The position numbers were made by a program, and so were the translations under genes. The notes beneath the pieces were generated by a model. That model was not told the DNA's origin, searched no databases, and saw nothing but the letters and a program-made list of their open reading frames with translations. Positions 8,777 through 16,647 of a DNA stretch of 64,000 nucleotides are shown here, one piece after another (positions within the stretch are counted from its first letter, which is position 1; each line of letters begins with the position of its first letter). The stretch is from Dyella_B sp035486915 (lineage in GTDB: Bacteria > Pseudomonadota > Gammaproteobacteria > Xanthomonadales > Rhodanobacteraceae), in assembly GCF_035486915.1 (NCBI RefSeq), contig NZ_DATHMR010000200.1, positions 1 through 64,000 of the forward strand. The letters are read 5' to 3'.

Positions 8777-8885
8777 GATTTGCGCGATGCAGCATCAAAA
8801 GTCATCCGTTTTACGGCCTTCCTCAATATGTCGATTGTTGCGGCGCAAGAAAAACACCAACGCCAATAACGAACTGACCGCCCTG

Positions 8886-9743
8886 ATGAACATCATTGAT
8901 TCCCATCTGCACGCCATCGCTTCCGACACGATGACCTATCCGAAGAACCCAATCGGCGGTCATCAATCCGCGTGGTCGCAAGAGCGTCCGGTCAATGCCG
9001 AAGGCGTGATCAAGGCGCTGGATAACGCCGGTATTGCGAAGGCGGTAGTGGTGCAGGCTTCGACCGTATACGGGCACGACAACAGCTATGTGGTCGATGC
9101 GGTGCGTGCCTACCCACATCGCCTGGTCGGTGTGTATTCGATCGATGCGCTGGCGCCCGATGCGGTGCAGCGAATCGATCATTGGGAGGCGCGGGGCTTG
9201 CATGGCTTTCGCTTGTTTACCACCGGCACCACGATGCCCGGCCAATCGGATTGGCTTGGTCACAAGGATTCCTACCCGGCGTGGGCCCACGCCGAAAAGA
9301 TGGGCATTCCCGTCTGCCTGCAGATGACCATGCAGGGTCTGCCAACGCTGCGCACGTTGCTTGAGCATTTTCCCAAGTCGCGCGTGTTGCTCGATCACTG
9401 CGCCCGTCCGGACTTGGATGACGGCGCACCGTACAAGGCTGCGCAGGCGCTGTTCGATATGGCGCAGTTCGAAGGTGTGCACCTCAAGCTGACCAATCGC
9501 ACGTTGGCCGCAGCCGCCAAAGGCCGCTCCACTCCGGCTGCTTTCCTGGAAAAGCTGGTGAATATCTTCGGTGCCGAACGCATTGCGTGGGGCTCCAACT
9601 TTCCCGCGGCCGAAGGTTCACTCGATGAACTGCTGACGACTGCACGCGATGTGTTGTCCAGCTTGCCCAGCGAACAGCAGGCGATGATCTTCGGCGGCAC
9701 CGTCGAACGCATTTATCCGGCGTTGCGGGGTGTGGTGGCATGA
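8886..9743 (+). CDS. amidohydrolase, candidate 2-pyrone-4,6-dicarboxylate lactonase-like
   Basis: This 285-residue cytoplasmic amidohydrolase-2 family TIM-barrel protein begins with DSHLHA (HxH motif, residues 5-10) and has LLDHCARP near residue 167. Members near LigI hydrolyse cyclic lactones such as 2-pyrone-4,6-dicarboxylate, and the ligJ/ligK neighbours suggest such a role. At the end of strand 8 the usual catalytic Asp (GSDxP) is replaced by Asn (AWGSNFPA), so the chemistry may differ. The ATG at MNIIDSHLHA was chosen over upstream starts because it opens the domain. It overlaps the next gene by four bases. Confidence 0.72.
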   Translation: MNIIDSHLHAIASDTMTYPKNPIGGHQSAWSQERPVNAEGVIKALDNAGIAKAVVVQASTVYGHDNSYVVDAVRAYPHRLVGVYSIDALAPDAVQRIDHWEARGLHGFRLFTTGTTMPGQSDWLGHKDSYPAWAHAEKMGIPVCLQMTMQGLPTLRTLLEHFPKSRVLLDHCARPDLDDGAPYKAAQALFDMAQFEGVHLKLTNRTLAAAAKGRSTPAAFLEKLVNIFGAERIAWGSNFPAAEGSLDELLTTARDVLSSLPSEQQAMIFGGTVERIYPALRGVVA

Positions 9744-10639
9744 GCCAGCCGATCCATCTGCACACCGTGTTGAAGACCACCGCGTTGAGCACACCGCTGA
9801 AGAATGGTGCGCTCAAGAGCGATCGGGTGGTGCTCGACTTCACCGAGATCACCCCGATCCATAAAGCTTTTGCACCGATGGTGCGCGACGCGACATTCGA
9901 TATCTCGGAATTGGCGATCGTCACTGCACTGCAGGCGATTGCTTTCAAGCGACCGATCGTGTTGCTGCCCGTGGTGGTGGCCTCGCGTTTCCAGCGCGGC
10001 TGCCTGGTGTCGTATCGCCCGCATGGTGACGTCAAACCCGAACAACTGCGTGGCAAACGCATCGGCGTGCGCTCATACACGCAGACCACCGGCATGTGGG
10101 TACGCGCGCATCTGGTGGAGGATTACGGCTTGGCGACGCCCGATATCCGCTGGATCACCCATGATCTGGCGCACGTGGAGCAGTACCAGGATCCGCGGTT
10201 CGTCGAACATCCGGCGCATGACAAGAGCCTGCTGGACATGCTGCACGATGGCGACATCGATGCGGCGATCTTCGGCAACGACTTACCGGAGGGCGATGAC
10301 TACGTGCCAGTGATCGCCGATGCCAAAGCCAAGGACCTGAATTGGGCGCAGCAGCATGGCTTTGTGCCGATTAACCATGTGGTAGTCGCCAGCGCAGAGA
10401 TCTGCAAGCGTGAGCCGCTTGCGGTGCGCGCCGCCTATGATCTGCTGGCCAAAGCCGAGAACCAGCAAGTCGCAACCTCGGTCGGTCCGCGCAAGACTTT
10501 GTCCGGGTTTGAATCCTTAAGCGGTCCGCTGGAATGGATCATCGATGCCTGTTTGGAGCAGGCCCTGCTTCCGCGCAAGCTCAGCCTCGAGGAGGTGTTG
10601 GGACCCGCGCGCGCCTTGCTGGAAGGCGAGATGGCCTGA
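9740..10639 (+). CDS. 4,5-dihydroxyphthalate decarboxylase-like protein
   Basis: The 299-residue protein has a periplasmic-binding-protein (NMT1/THI5-like) fold but no signal peptide. This is the pattern of 4,5-dihydroxyphthalate decarboxylases (Pht5 type) rather than of a transport binding protein. Visible blocks are ELAIVTALQA (about 55), the HGDVKPEQLRGKRIGVRSY stretch (about 95-113) and QQHGFVPINHVVV (about 208-220). It is translationally coupled to the preceding amidohydrolase, so it probably acts on an aromatic or pyrone dicarboxylate. The exact substrate cannot be read from sequence. Confidence 0.65.
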   Translation: MSQPIHLHTVLKTTALSTPLKNGALKSDRVVLDFTEITPIHKAFAPMVRDATFDISELAIVTALQAIAFKRPIVLLPVVVASRFQRGCLVSYRPHGDVKPEQLRGKRIGVRSYTQTTGMWVRAHLVEDYGLATPDIRWITHDLAHVEQYQDPRFVEHPAHDKSLLDMLHDGDIDAAIFGNDLPEGDDYVPVIADAKAKDLNWAQQHGFVPINHVVVASAEICKREPLAVRAAYDLLAKAENQQVATSVGPRKTLSGFESLSGPLEWIIDACLEQALLPRKLSLEEVLGPARALLEGEMA

Positions 10640-10699
10640 CATTGCCTACGCCAGCGCACGAAGCGTTGACGCGGTACCTGCCAAGAGTTCAGCTTCACC

Positions 10700-11992
10700 A
10701 TGACCCGACCGGTAAACCTACACATGCACTTGATCACGCAACGGCGTCCGTTCTATCGCGACCTGACTTTCCAGGTGGTGGTGGGCATGGCGCTGGGTGT
10801 GCTGGTCGGTGTGCTGTGGCCGGATGTGGGCACCCAACTCAAGCCGCTGGGCGATATCTTCATCCGCCTGATCCAGATGGTGGTGGGACTGATCATCTTC
10901 TGCACCGTCACGCACGGCATTGCCAGCGTGCGCGACCTGGGCAAGGTCGGGCGTATCGCACTCAAGGCGATGGTGTATTTCGAACTGGTCACCAGCGTGG
11001 CGCTGGTGATTGGCTTGGTCGCCATCAACGTGCTCAAGCCTGGCGTGGGCATGCATATCGACCCGGCGTCGCTCAAGCAAGGCATCGCCGCGGGCGATCA
11101 GGCGGCACCGGCTTCGCATGGTTTTGGCGAGTTCCTCACCAATCTCGTGCCGACATCGGCCATCGGAGCGTTCAGCAACGGCGACATTCTGCAGATTCTG
11201 CTGTTTTCGGTGTTGTTTGCTTGCGGCTTGGCCAGTCTCGGTGACAACGCGCAACCGGTACTGCGCCTCGTCGATGTCATTCGCCAGACGTTGTTCTGGA
11301 TCATCCGCGTGGTGATGAAGATCGCACCCATCGCCGCTTTCGGCGCGATTGCCTTTACCACCGCCAAGTTCGGCCTCAGCAGCCTGGTGCCGCTAGCCAA
11401 ACTGGTGGCCGAATTCGCGCTCACGTGCGTGGTGTTCTTGCTGCTGGTGCTTGCGCCGATTTCACGCGTATGCGGTTTCAGTTTGTTCAAACTGATGCGT
11501 TACTTCCGCGAAGAGTTGGTGTTGGTGCTCGGCACCAGTTCGTCGGAGAGTGTGTTTCCGCAGCTTACCGAAAAACTCACCCGCCTTGGCGTGGACGAAT
11601 CGGTGGTCGGCATGGTGTTGCCTACTGCCTATAGCTTCAATCACGACGGCACCTGTCTTTATTTTGCAGCGGTGGCGGTGTTCCTGGCGCAGGCCACCGG
11701 TACCGCACTCGGCTGGCAGGCCCAGTTGGGTCTGTTGCTGATTTTGCTGGTTACATCCAAAGGTGGCGCGGGTGTTTCCGGCTCGGCTATCGCGGTGCTG
11801 ACCATGACGTTGGCGGCGACCAAAACTATTCCGGTCAGCAGCGTCGCTTTGATACTCGGTGTGCATCGCATTTTGTCGGCGGGGTTCGTGTTCGTGAACA
11901 TCGTCGGCAATTGCGTTGCGACCGTGGCGGTTGGCTATTGGGAGAAAGCCGTCGACCGCAACAAGCTTCAACAAGAACTACAGGCAGGTTAA
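10700..11992 (+). CDS. DctA-type dicarboxylate/proton symporter
   Basis: This 430-residue inner-membrane protein belongs to the dicarboxylate/amino acid:cation symporter (DAACS) family. It has eight or more hydrophobic segments and the family hallmarks LGTSSSESVFPQL (about residues 274-286, re-entrant serine-rich loop) and SFNHDGTCLYF (about 312-322). DctA proteins import succinate, malate and fumarate. In this operon a tricarboxylate or aromatic/pyrone dicarboxylate is a plausible cargo by association. The start MTRPVNLHMHLITQRRPFYR is preceded by only a weak ribosome-binding sequence. Confidence 0.85.
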   Translation: MTRPVNLHMHLITQRRPFYRDLTFQVVVGMALGVLVGVLWPDVGTQLKPLGDIFIRLIQMVVGLIIFCTVTHGIASVRDLGKVGRIALKAMVYFELVTSVALVIGLVAINVLKPGVGMHIDPASLKQGIAAGDQAAPASHGFGEFLTNLVPTSAIGAFSNGDILQILLFSVLFACGLASLGDNAQPVLRLVDVIRQTLFWIIRVVMKIAPIAAFGAIAFTTAKFGLSSLVPLAKLVAEFALTCVVFLLLVLAPISRVCGFSLFKLMRYFREELVLVLGTSSSESVFPQLTEKLTRLGVDESVVGMVLPTAYSFNHDGTCLYFAAVAVFLAQATGTALGWQAQLGLLLILLVTSKGGAGVSGSAIAVLTMTLAATKTIPVSSVALILGVHRILSAGFVFVNIVGNCVATVAVGYWEKAVDRNKLQQELQAG

Positions 11993-12073
11993 CAGGCAGT
12001 TCGTCGACCGTGCCTTCAAAACAACATGCATCTCGCGGTTCCTATCGGCACCGCGATGGGGAGGATTGCGTCA

Positions 12074-13567
12074 ATGAGAAGGCTGATGGCACGTAAATCG
12101 ATATACCTGAGTCTCATCGCCATGCTGCTGGCACCTGCCGCGCATGCGCAAAACACACAGTCGGCACAAAATAGCGGGCCGAACGCGAATTGGGCCGATG
12201 CCTATACGCTCGCGCAGAACGGGCCGCAACAGAACATCGGCAACGGCACCGTCGATCCTTCCAGCAGGCCGGTGGGTGCGCAACCTGCTTCCAAGGAGCC
12301 GGCGTTGCCGCGCTCGAAGCTCGTGCAGAAGTTGCTCGACGATGGCGTCAATATCCGCGCCAGCGAAATTGATCAGTACGCCAAGAACACCACCGGCGGC
12401 GTCAAGCAGGGTAGCCATAACGTTGGCCAGTTCTATATCGGTGCGGACTTCGATCTCGGCAAGATCTTCGGGTGGTCTGGCGCCAGTTTTCATTTCACCG
12501 CGTATCGCGATTACGGGTTGAGCCTCAACGCGCTCGTCACCGGCACCTACAACAAACAGCAGTACATCTATAAGAACGCCTTTCCGCGTTGGCATTTGGG
12601 CCTGTTTTCTTACGAGCAGAAGGCATTCGACGATCGCTTGGATGTCCAGATCGGTCGCCTGGGCAGCACCACCTACTTCGGCCACCTGGTGGTCAACTGC
12701 CAGTTCGTCTCGGCCAATACCTGCGGCGAGCCGCGAATGCTGGTGTCCGAAACCGGACTCAGCCTGCTGCCTTCGGCGACGTGGGGTGGCAACGTGAAAT
12801 TCAAGACGACCCAGAACACTTACGTCGATGTCGGTGCATTCGAGGTCAATCCAGATGTGCAGCCCAGCAATGGTTTGGATTGGGAAATCAAGCATTCGAC
12901 CGGTTATACGTTGCCGATCGAATTCGGCTGGGCGCAGAACGACCCCAAGACCGTGCAATATCCGTTTGAGTTGAAGGGCGGTGTGTATGAAAGCACGGCT
13001 CCGCTTACCGACATTAATTTGAATACCAAGGGCGAACCGCTCGGTATGGACGGCGGCACTGCAGCAACCGACCATCACATCCGCGATGGTTTCTACGTCA
13101 TGGGCGACAAAGTGATTTGGCGCCCCGATCCGGATTCGCCGCGTAGCTTCAACGTCTTCGGCGGCTGGGTGCAGCAGCTGGAAGATCAGGAGATCATGCA
13201 TCAGCAGATCTATACCGGGTTCGTCATGACCGGGCCGTTCTCGTTCCGCCCGTACGACACGCTCGGCCTGAATATCTCCGAGTTCGAATTGACGCCGGAA
13301 GAGCAAGCCTATCTTGCCGAAGTACGCAAAAAAGAAGGCGGTACCGGCGTGAATGCGCTGCATCAAACCGACTACGACCTGACCTACAGCATTCACCTTG
13401 TCAAAGGTCTCGAGCTGATGCCGAGCCTGCAGTACATCGTGCATCCGGACAATTCGAGTCTTCCGAAAACATCGGTGTTGCCGAAGAACTTGTTCGTGTA
13501 TGCGATCAGCCTGCGCGTGGACATCGGTGTGCTGTTGGGCTTCAGACCTGCTGCCGCCAATGATTGA
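12074..13567 (+). CDS. OprB-type outer-membrane porin
   Basis: The 497-residue protein has a clear signal peptide ending in AHAQ (about residue 25). A Gln/Asn/Pro-rich linker follows, then a beta-barrel with alternating aromatic strands (FHFTAYRDYGLSLNALVTG, YIYKNAFPRWHLGLFSYEQ) ending in VYAISLRVDIGVLLGFRP. This is the carbohydrate-selective porin (OprB) family. The ATG at MRRLMARKS is chosen because GGGGAGG lies about nine bases upstream. In the gallate gal cluster of Pseudomonas a porin (GalP) has the matching position, so it likely admits the cluster's substrate. Confidence 0.82.
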   Translation: MRRLMARKSIYLSLIAMLLAPAAHAQNTQSAQNSGPNANWADAYTLAQNGPQQNIGNGTVDPSSRPVGAQPASKEPALPRSKLVQKLLDDGVNIRASEIDQYAKNTTGGVKQGSHNVGQFYIGADFDLGKIFGWSGASFHFTAYRDYGLSLNALVTGTYNKQQYIYKNAFPRWHLGLFSYEQKAFDDRLDVQIGRLGSTTYFGHLVVNCQFVSANTCGEPRMLVSETGLSLLPSATWGGNVKFKTTQNTYVDVGAFEVNPDVQPSNGLDWEIKHSTGYTLPIEFGWAQNDPKTVQYPFELKGGVYESTAPLTDINLNTKGEPLGMDGGTAATDHHIRDGFYVMGDKVIWRPDPDSPRSFNVFGGWVQQLEDQEIMHQQIYTGFVMTGPFSFRPYDTLGLNISEFELTPEEQAYLAEVRKKEGGTGVNALHQTDYDLTYSIHLVKGLELMPSLQYIVHPDNSSLPKTSVLPKNLFVYAISLRVDIGVLLGFRPAAAND

Positions 13568-13587
13568 TGTTGCGAAGAGGATTGAAT

Positions 13588-14259
13588 ATGTCAGTCGTAG
13601 TAACCCGTATTGAACGCGCCGACACCAATGTGATCGACGGCCTGGCTCATGCTGGCGTCGCTACCGTGCATGAAGCGCAAGGCCGCACTGGCTTGATGCA
13701 TTCCAGTCTGCGCCCGATCTACAGCGGCGCGCGCATCGCCGGCTCAGCGGTTACCGTGCTGATGCCGCCGGGTGACAACTGGATGATGCATGTGGCGATC
13801 GAGCAGTTGCGCGAAGGCGATCTGCTTATCGCCGTTCCCACTAGCCCCTGCGAAGACGGCTATTTCGGCGACCTGCTGGCCACGTCGGCCAAAGCGCGCG
13901 GCTGCCGTGGTCTGATCATCGATGCGGGCGTGCGCGACGTGCGTGATCTCACCGCGATGGGCTTTCCCGTTTGGAGTCGTGCCATTTATTCGCAAGGTAC
14001 GGTCAAGGAAACGCTCGGCTCGGTCAACGTGCCGGTAGTTTGCGGTGGTGCTCTGGTCAATCCAGGTGACGTGGTGATCGCCGATGACGATGGCGTTTGC
14101 GTGGTCCCGCGCGCCAGCGCTGCGCAGGTGTTGGAAAAAGCCAACGAACGCGAAGCCAGGGAAGAGGAAAAGCGCAAACGCCTGGCCGCGGGCGAATTGG
14201 GTCTGGACATTTACGACATGCGCGAGCGTCTGGCGCAGAAAGGCCTCAAATATGTCTGA
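13588..14259 (+). CDS. ligK: 4-carboxy-4-hydroxy-2-oxoadipate (CHA) aldolase / oxaloacetate decarboxylase
   Basis: The 223-residue RraA-fold aldolase cleaves 4-carboxy-4-hydroxy-2-oxoadipate to pyruvate and oxaloacetate. The class II aldolase signature D-X20-R-D is visible: Asp of GDLLA near residue 99 and RD of GVRDVRD near residue 121. The C-terminal extension (EAREEEKRKRLAAGELGLD) is typical of LigK/ProA/GalC proteins and absent from plain RraA. The ATG (MSVVVTRIERAD) follows AAGAGG. The neighbouring LigJ supplies its substrate. Confidence 0.86.
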   Translation: MSVVVTRIERADTNVIDGLAHAGVATVHEAQGRTGLMHSSLRPIYSGARIAGSAVTVLMPPGDNWMMHVAIEQLREGDLLIAVPTSPCEDGYFGDLLATSAKARGCRGLIIDAGVRDVRDLTAMGFPVWSRAIYSQGTVKETLGSVNVPVVCGGALVNPGDVVIADDDGVCVVPRASAAQVLEKANEREAREEEKRKRLAAGELGLDIYDMRERLAQKGLKYV

Positions 14260-14340
14260 GGCGATCCCGTTCGAAAGCGTACGTGCGATGTGGATGCATG
14301 ATGGTACCGACGTTCTCCACATCCAAGGAGCGAGCCCTGC

Positions 14341-15363
14341 ATGATCATCGATTGCCACGGTCATTACACGACCGCACCGAAAGGACACGATGCTTTTCGC
14401 GACGCGCAACTGAATCACTTCGACGATCCATCACAACCTTCGCCGATCTATCCGGACATTTCCGACGACGACATCCGCGAAAGCATCGAAACCAATCAAC
14501 TGCGCCTGCTTCGTGAACGCGGTGCAGACATGACAATCTTTTCGCCGCGTGCGAGCACCATGGCGCACCATCAAGGTGACGAAGCGGTCAGCCAGATATG
14601 GACGCGCCATTGCAACGATCTGATCGCGCGTGTGGTTGGGCTCTACCCGGAAACATTTATCGGTGTGTGCCAATTGCCGCAGTCGCCAGGGGTGACGATC
14701 AAGAACTCGATTGCCGAATTGGAACGCTGCGTCAACGAACTGGGCTTCGTTGGCTGCAACCTCAATCCCGATCCGTCGGGCGGCCATTGGGATGGCCCAC
14801 CGCTTACCGACCGCGCATGGTATCCATTCTTCGAGAAGATGGTGGAACTGGACGTGCCGGCCATGATTCACGTATCCGGCAGTTGCAACGCCAACTTTCA
14901 CGCGACAGGCGCGCACTACATCAACGCCGATACCACCGCGTTCATGCAGTTCCTGCAGGGCGATCTGTTCAAGGATTTCCCAAGCTTGCGCTTCATCATC
15001 CCGCACGGCGGTGGCGCGGTGCCGTACCACTGGGGCCGTTATCGCGGTCTGGCCGACATGTTGAAGAAACCGCCGCTGAGCGAGCACGTCATGAAGAACG
15101 TGTACTTCGATACGTGTGTATACCATCAGCCGGGTATCGATCTGTTGTTCAAGGTCATCGACATCGACAACATCCTGTTCGGCTCGGAAATGGTGGGTGC
15201 CGTGCGTGGCATCGATCCGACCACCGGCAACTACTTCGACGATACCCTTCGCTACATCGACGCGCTGGATATCCCTGTCGAAGACAGGCAGAAGGTTTTG
15301 GAAGGCAATGCGCGTCGCGTCTATTCACGCTTGGACGCGCAGCTGAAGGCGCGCGGCAAGTAA
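14341..15363 (+). CDS. ligJ: 4-oxalomesaconate hydratase
   Basis: The 340-residue metal-dependent amidohydrolase-superfamily hydratase converts 4-oxalomesaconate to 4-carboxy-4-hydroxy-2-oxoadipate. IIDCHGHYTTAPKGH at the N-terminus holds the HxH metal site, FIIPHGGGAVPYHWGRYRG (about residues 218-236) the third His region, and LFGSEMVGAVRGIDP (about 279-293) the C-terminal strand. This pattern is that of LigJ/GalB-type hydratases of the 4,5-cleavage pathway. It ends the operon; an 80-base gap separates it from ligK. No 4-oxalomesaconate tautomerase or ring-cleaving dioxygenase is nearby. Confidence 0.88.
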   Translation: MIIDCHGHYTTAPKGHDAFRDAQLNHFDDPSQPSPIYPDISDDDIRESIETNQLRLLRERGADMTIFSPRASTMAHHQGDEAVSQIWTRHCNDLIARVVGLYPETFIGVCQLPQSPGVTIKNSIAELERCVNELGFVGCNLNPDPSGGHWDGPPLTDRAWYPFFEKMVELDVPAMIHVSGSCNANFHATGAHYINADTTAFMQFLQGDLFKDFPSLRFIIPHGGGAVPYHWGRYRGLADMLKKPPLSEHVMKNVYFDTCVYHQPGIDLLFKVIDIDNILFGSEMVGAVRGIDPTTGNYFDDTLRYIDALDIPVEDRQKVLEGNARRVYSRLDAQLKARGK

Positions 15364-15416
15364 GTCGCGTAACCAAACTTGTGCATCCTGTTGATATAGC
15401 CCTATGCGCCTGATAT

Positions 15417-15443
15417 GCGCTTTGGGCCGAAAGCGGATCCTTC
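15417..15443. repeat. dispersed palindromic repeat, degenerate copy
   Basis: GCGCTTTGGGCCGAAAGCGG followed by ATCCTT keeps the inner stem of the window-wide palindrome but has altered outer arms. It lies just after ligJ, in the convergent gap before the DUF4124 gene. Confidence 0.6.
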
Positions 15444-15589
15444 CGTCCGCTCAAAATAACTCGTCTCAACGGCACTTCGCTGACAGATGGGCGCTCCACA
15501 AAGAGCGGGCAGCAGCACGTAGTCCTCACTCGTTTTGTTCTCGCCCGCGCACCATGAGCAAGTCGCCGGCCACCCGTTGTGAAATGAAA

Positions 15590-15614
15590 AAGGCCCCGAG
15601 ATCATCGGGGCCTT
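15590..15614 (-). terminator. rho-independent terminator of the DUF4124 gene
   Basis: Perfect arms AAGGCCCCGA and TCGGGGCCTT surround a five-base loop. On the minus strand the stem is followed by a T-rich tract (TTTTTCATTTC). It lies about 20 bases beyond the stop of the leftward DUF4124 gene, and the symmetrical stem could also stop transcripts from ligJ. Confidence 0.85.
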
Positions 15615-15636
15615 CGTACGCATTCACTCGAAACCG

Positions 15637-16368
15637 TTATTGAAACTTGTCGATGACGAGAATGCGACCATCAAAGTGCGCCCAGACGTTATGGCCCTGC
15701 ATCGAAGTGAGATCGACACCAGCGAAGAGGGCTTGATGCGTGAACTTCGCGTCAGGTCCGCTATAGGAGGCGCCGTTATAACGGATGGGACCACGCGGAG
15801 AGAATGATCCATCGGCATTGGTCACGAACACCACTGTCCAAGGCAATTGATGGGCATCAGGCGACACGCCTGGTGGTGCAGGTGCGGCATTCTTCGCAGC
15901 AAGCCCCTGCATTACGGTTTGTAGAGCCTCCAACTTTTGTTTTAGTTGCTGGCGTTGCTCGGGCGATAGGTCGTCGCCCTGTGGCTGAGGCGCACCCGGT
16001 GACTGAGTTGGGCCGAGTGGTGCGGATGGGCCTTGGATATCACGTTGCGAAAGATATGCCATTTGCCCATTTTGCTTGGCCACCGCCATCGCAGCGTTGA
16101 ACTGATGCGCTCGCATTAATTGATCGATTAAAGCCCTGGCCTGTTGCGGATTTAGCCCGGCACCACCGGTTGGGCCACCCCCGTATGGGTGAGCGGTCGG
16201 CATGGCACTGTCCGGACCGGCGACCGTCATGGGCGGGGCATTGGGCGTACCAGGGCATGGGCTGTCCTGATAGGCGGTGGTCCCGTCGTGCTGCTTGCAT
16301 TTGTAAATGGATTGCCCGTGAACTGCGGCCGTCAACAAGCTCAAAACCGCAAATAGATACCAACGCAT
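15637..16368 (-). CDS. secreted DUF4124-domain protein
   Basis: The 243-residue protein has a signal peptide (MRWYLFAVLSLLTAAVHGQ). A short DUF4124 module follows (SIYKCKQHDGTTAYQDSPCP, about residues 20-39). A Pro/Gln/Gly-rich low-complexity middle (about 50-165) includes LSPEQRQQLKQKLEALQTVM as a probable helix, and a C-terminal part (about 175-243) could form beta strands. DUF4124 proteins are common in Xanthomonadales and probably periplasmic; their function is unknown. It has its own terminator and appears monocistronic. Confidence 0.8.
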   Translation of the reverse strand: MRWYLFAVLSLLTAAVHGQSIYKCKQHDGTTAYQDSPCPGTPNAPPMTVAGPDSAMPTAHPYGGGPTGGAGLNPQQARALIDQLMRAHQFNAAMAVAKQNGQMAYLSQRDIQGPSAPLGPTQSPGAPQPQGDDLSPEQRQQLKQKLEALQTVMQGLAAKNAAPAPPGVSPDAHQLPWTVVFVTNADGSFSPRGPIRYNGASYSGPDAKFTHQALFAGVDLTSMQGHNVWAHFDGRILVIDKFQ

Positions 16369-16490
16369 ATCCCACCCCCCGAGTTCTGCGTAACCTGACT
16401 TTACTGATAAGAATAGCGTGCTGACAACGCGTGCACCGAAAAGGCGCGAAGGTAACTACATAAAAAACTGGCGTCGTATCTGTGCGCGCG

Positions 16491-16522
16491 AACGTCCGCT
16501 TTGGCAGTCGAAAGCGCACATT
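16491..16522. repeat. dispersed palindromic repeat
   Basis: Left arm AACGTCCGCTTT and right arm GAAAGCGCACATT surround GGCAGTC. One base in the right arm differs from the consensus. It is intergenic, upstream of the DUF4124 gene. Confidence 0.7.
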
Positions 16523-16594
16523 AGATCTTTCGCTAAAGCTTCCCGTTGCCGGCAACGGGCATTCGTATCAATCACTCACCATCCCTTCGTGAGG

Positions 16595-16618
16595 CAAAAA
16601 TGCTTCGCTCAAAAGCAT
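16595..16618 (-). terminator. terminator of the Na+/H+ antiporter gene
   Basis: On the minus strand ATGCTT and AAGCAT pair around TTGAGCG and are followed by TTTTTG. The stem begins about 30 bases after the antiporter stop. The stem is only six pairs but the T tract is good. Confidence 0.7.
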
Positions 16619-16647
16619 CTGGACGGTGTGTAATTTCTGGACGGCAA

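Noticed and set aside
12071..13444. 457-codon minus-strand frame
   Set aside because: Antisense shadow of the OprB-type porin; high GC gives long open antisense frames and no domain is present.
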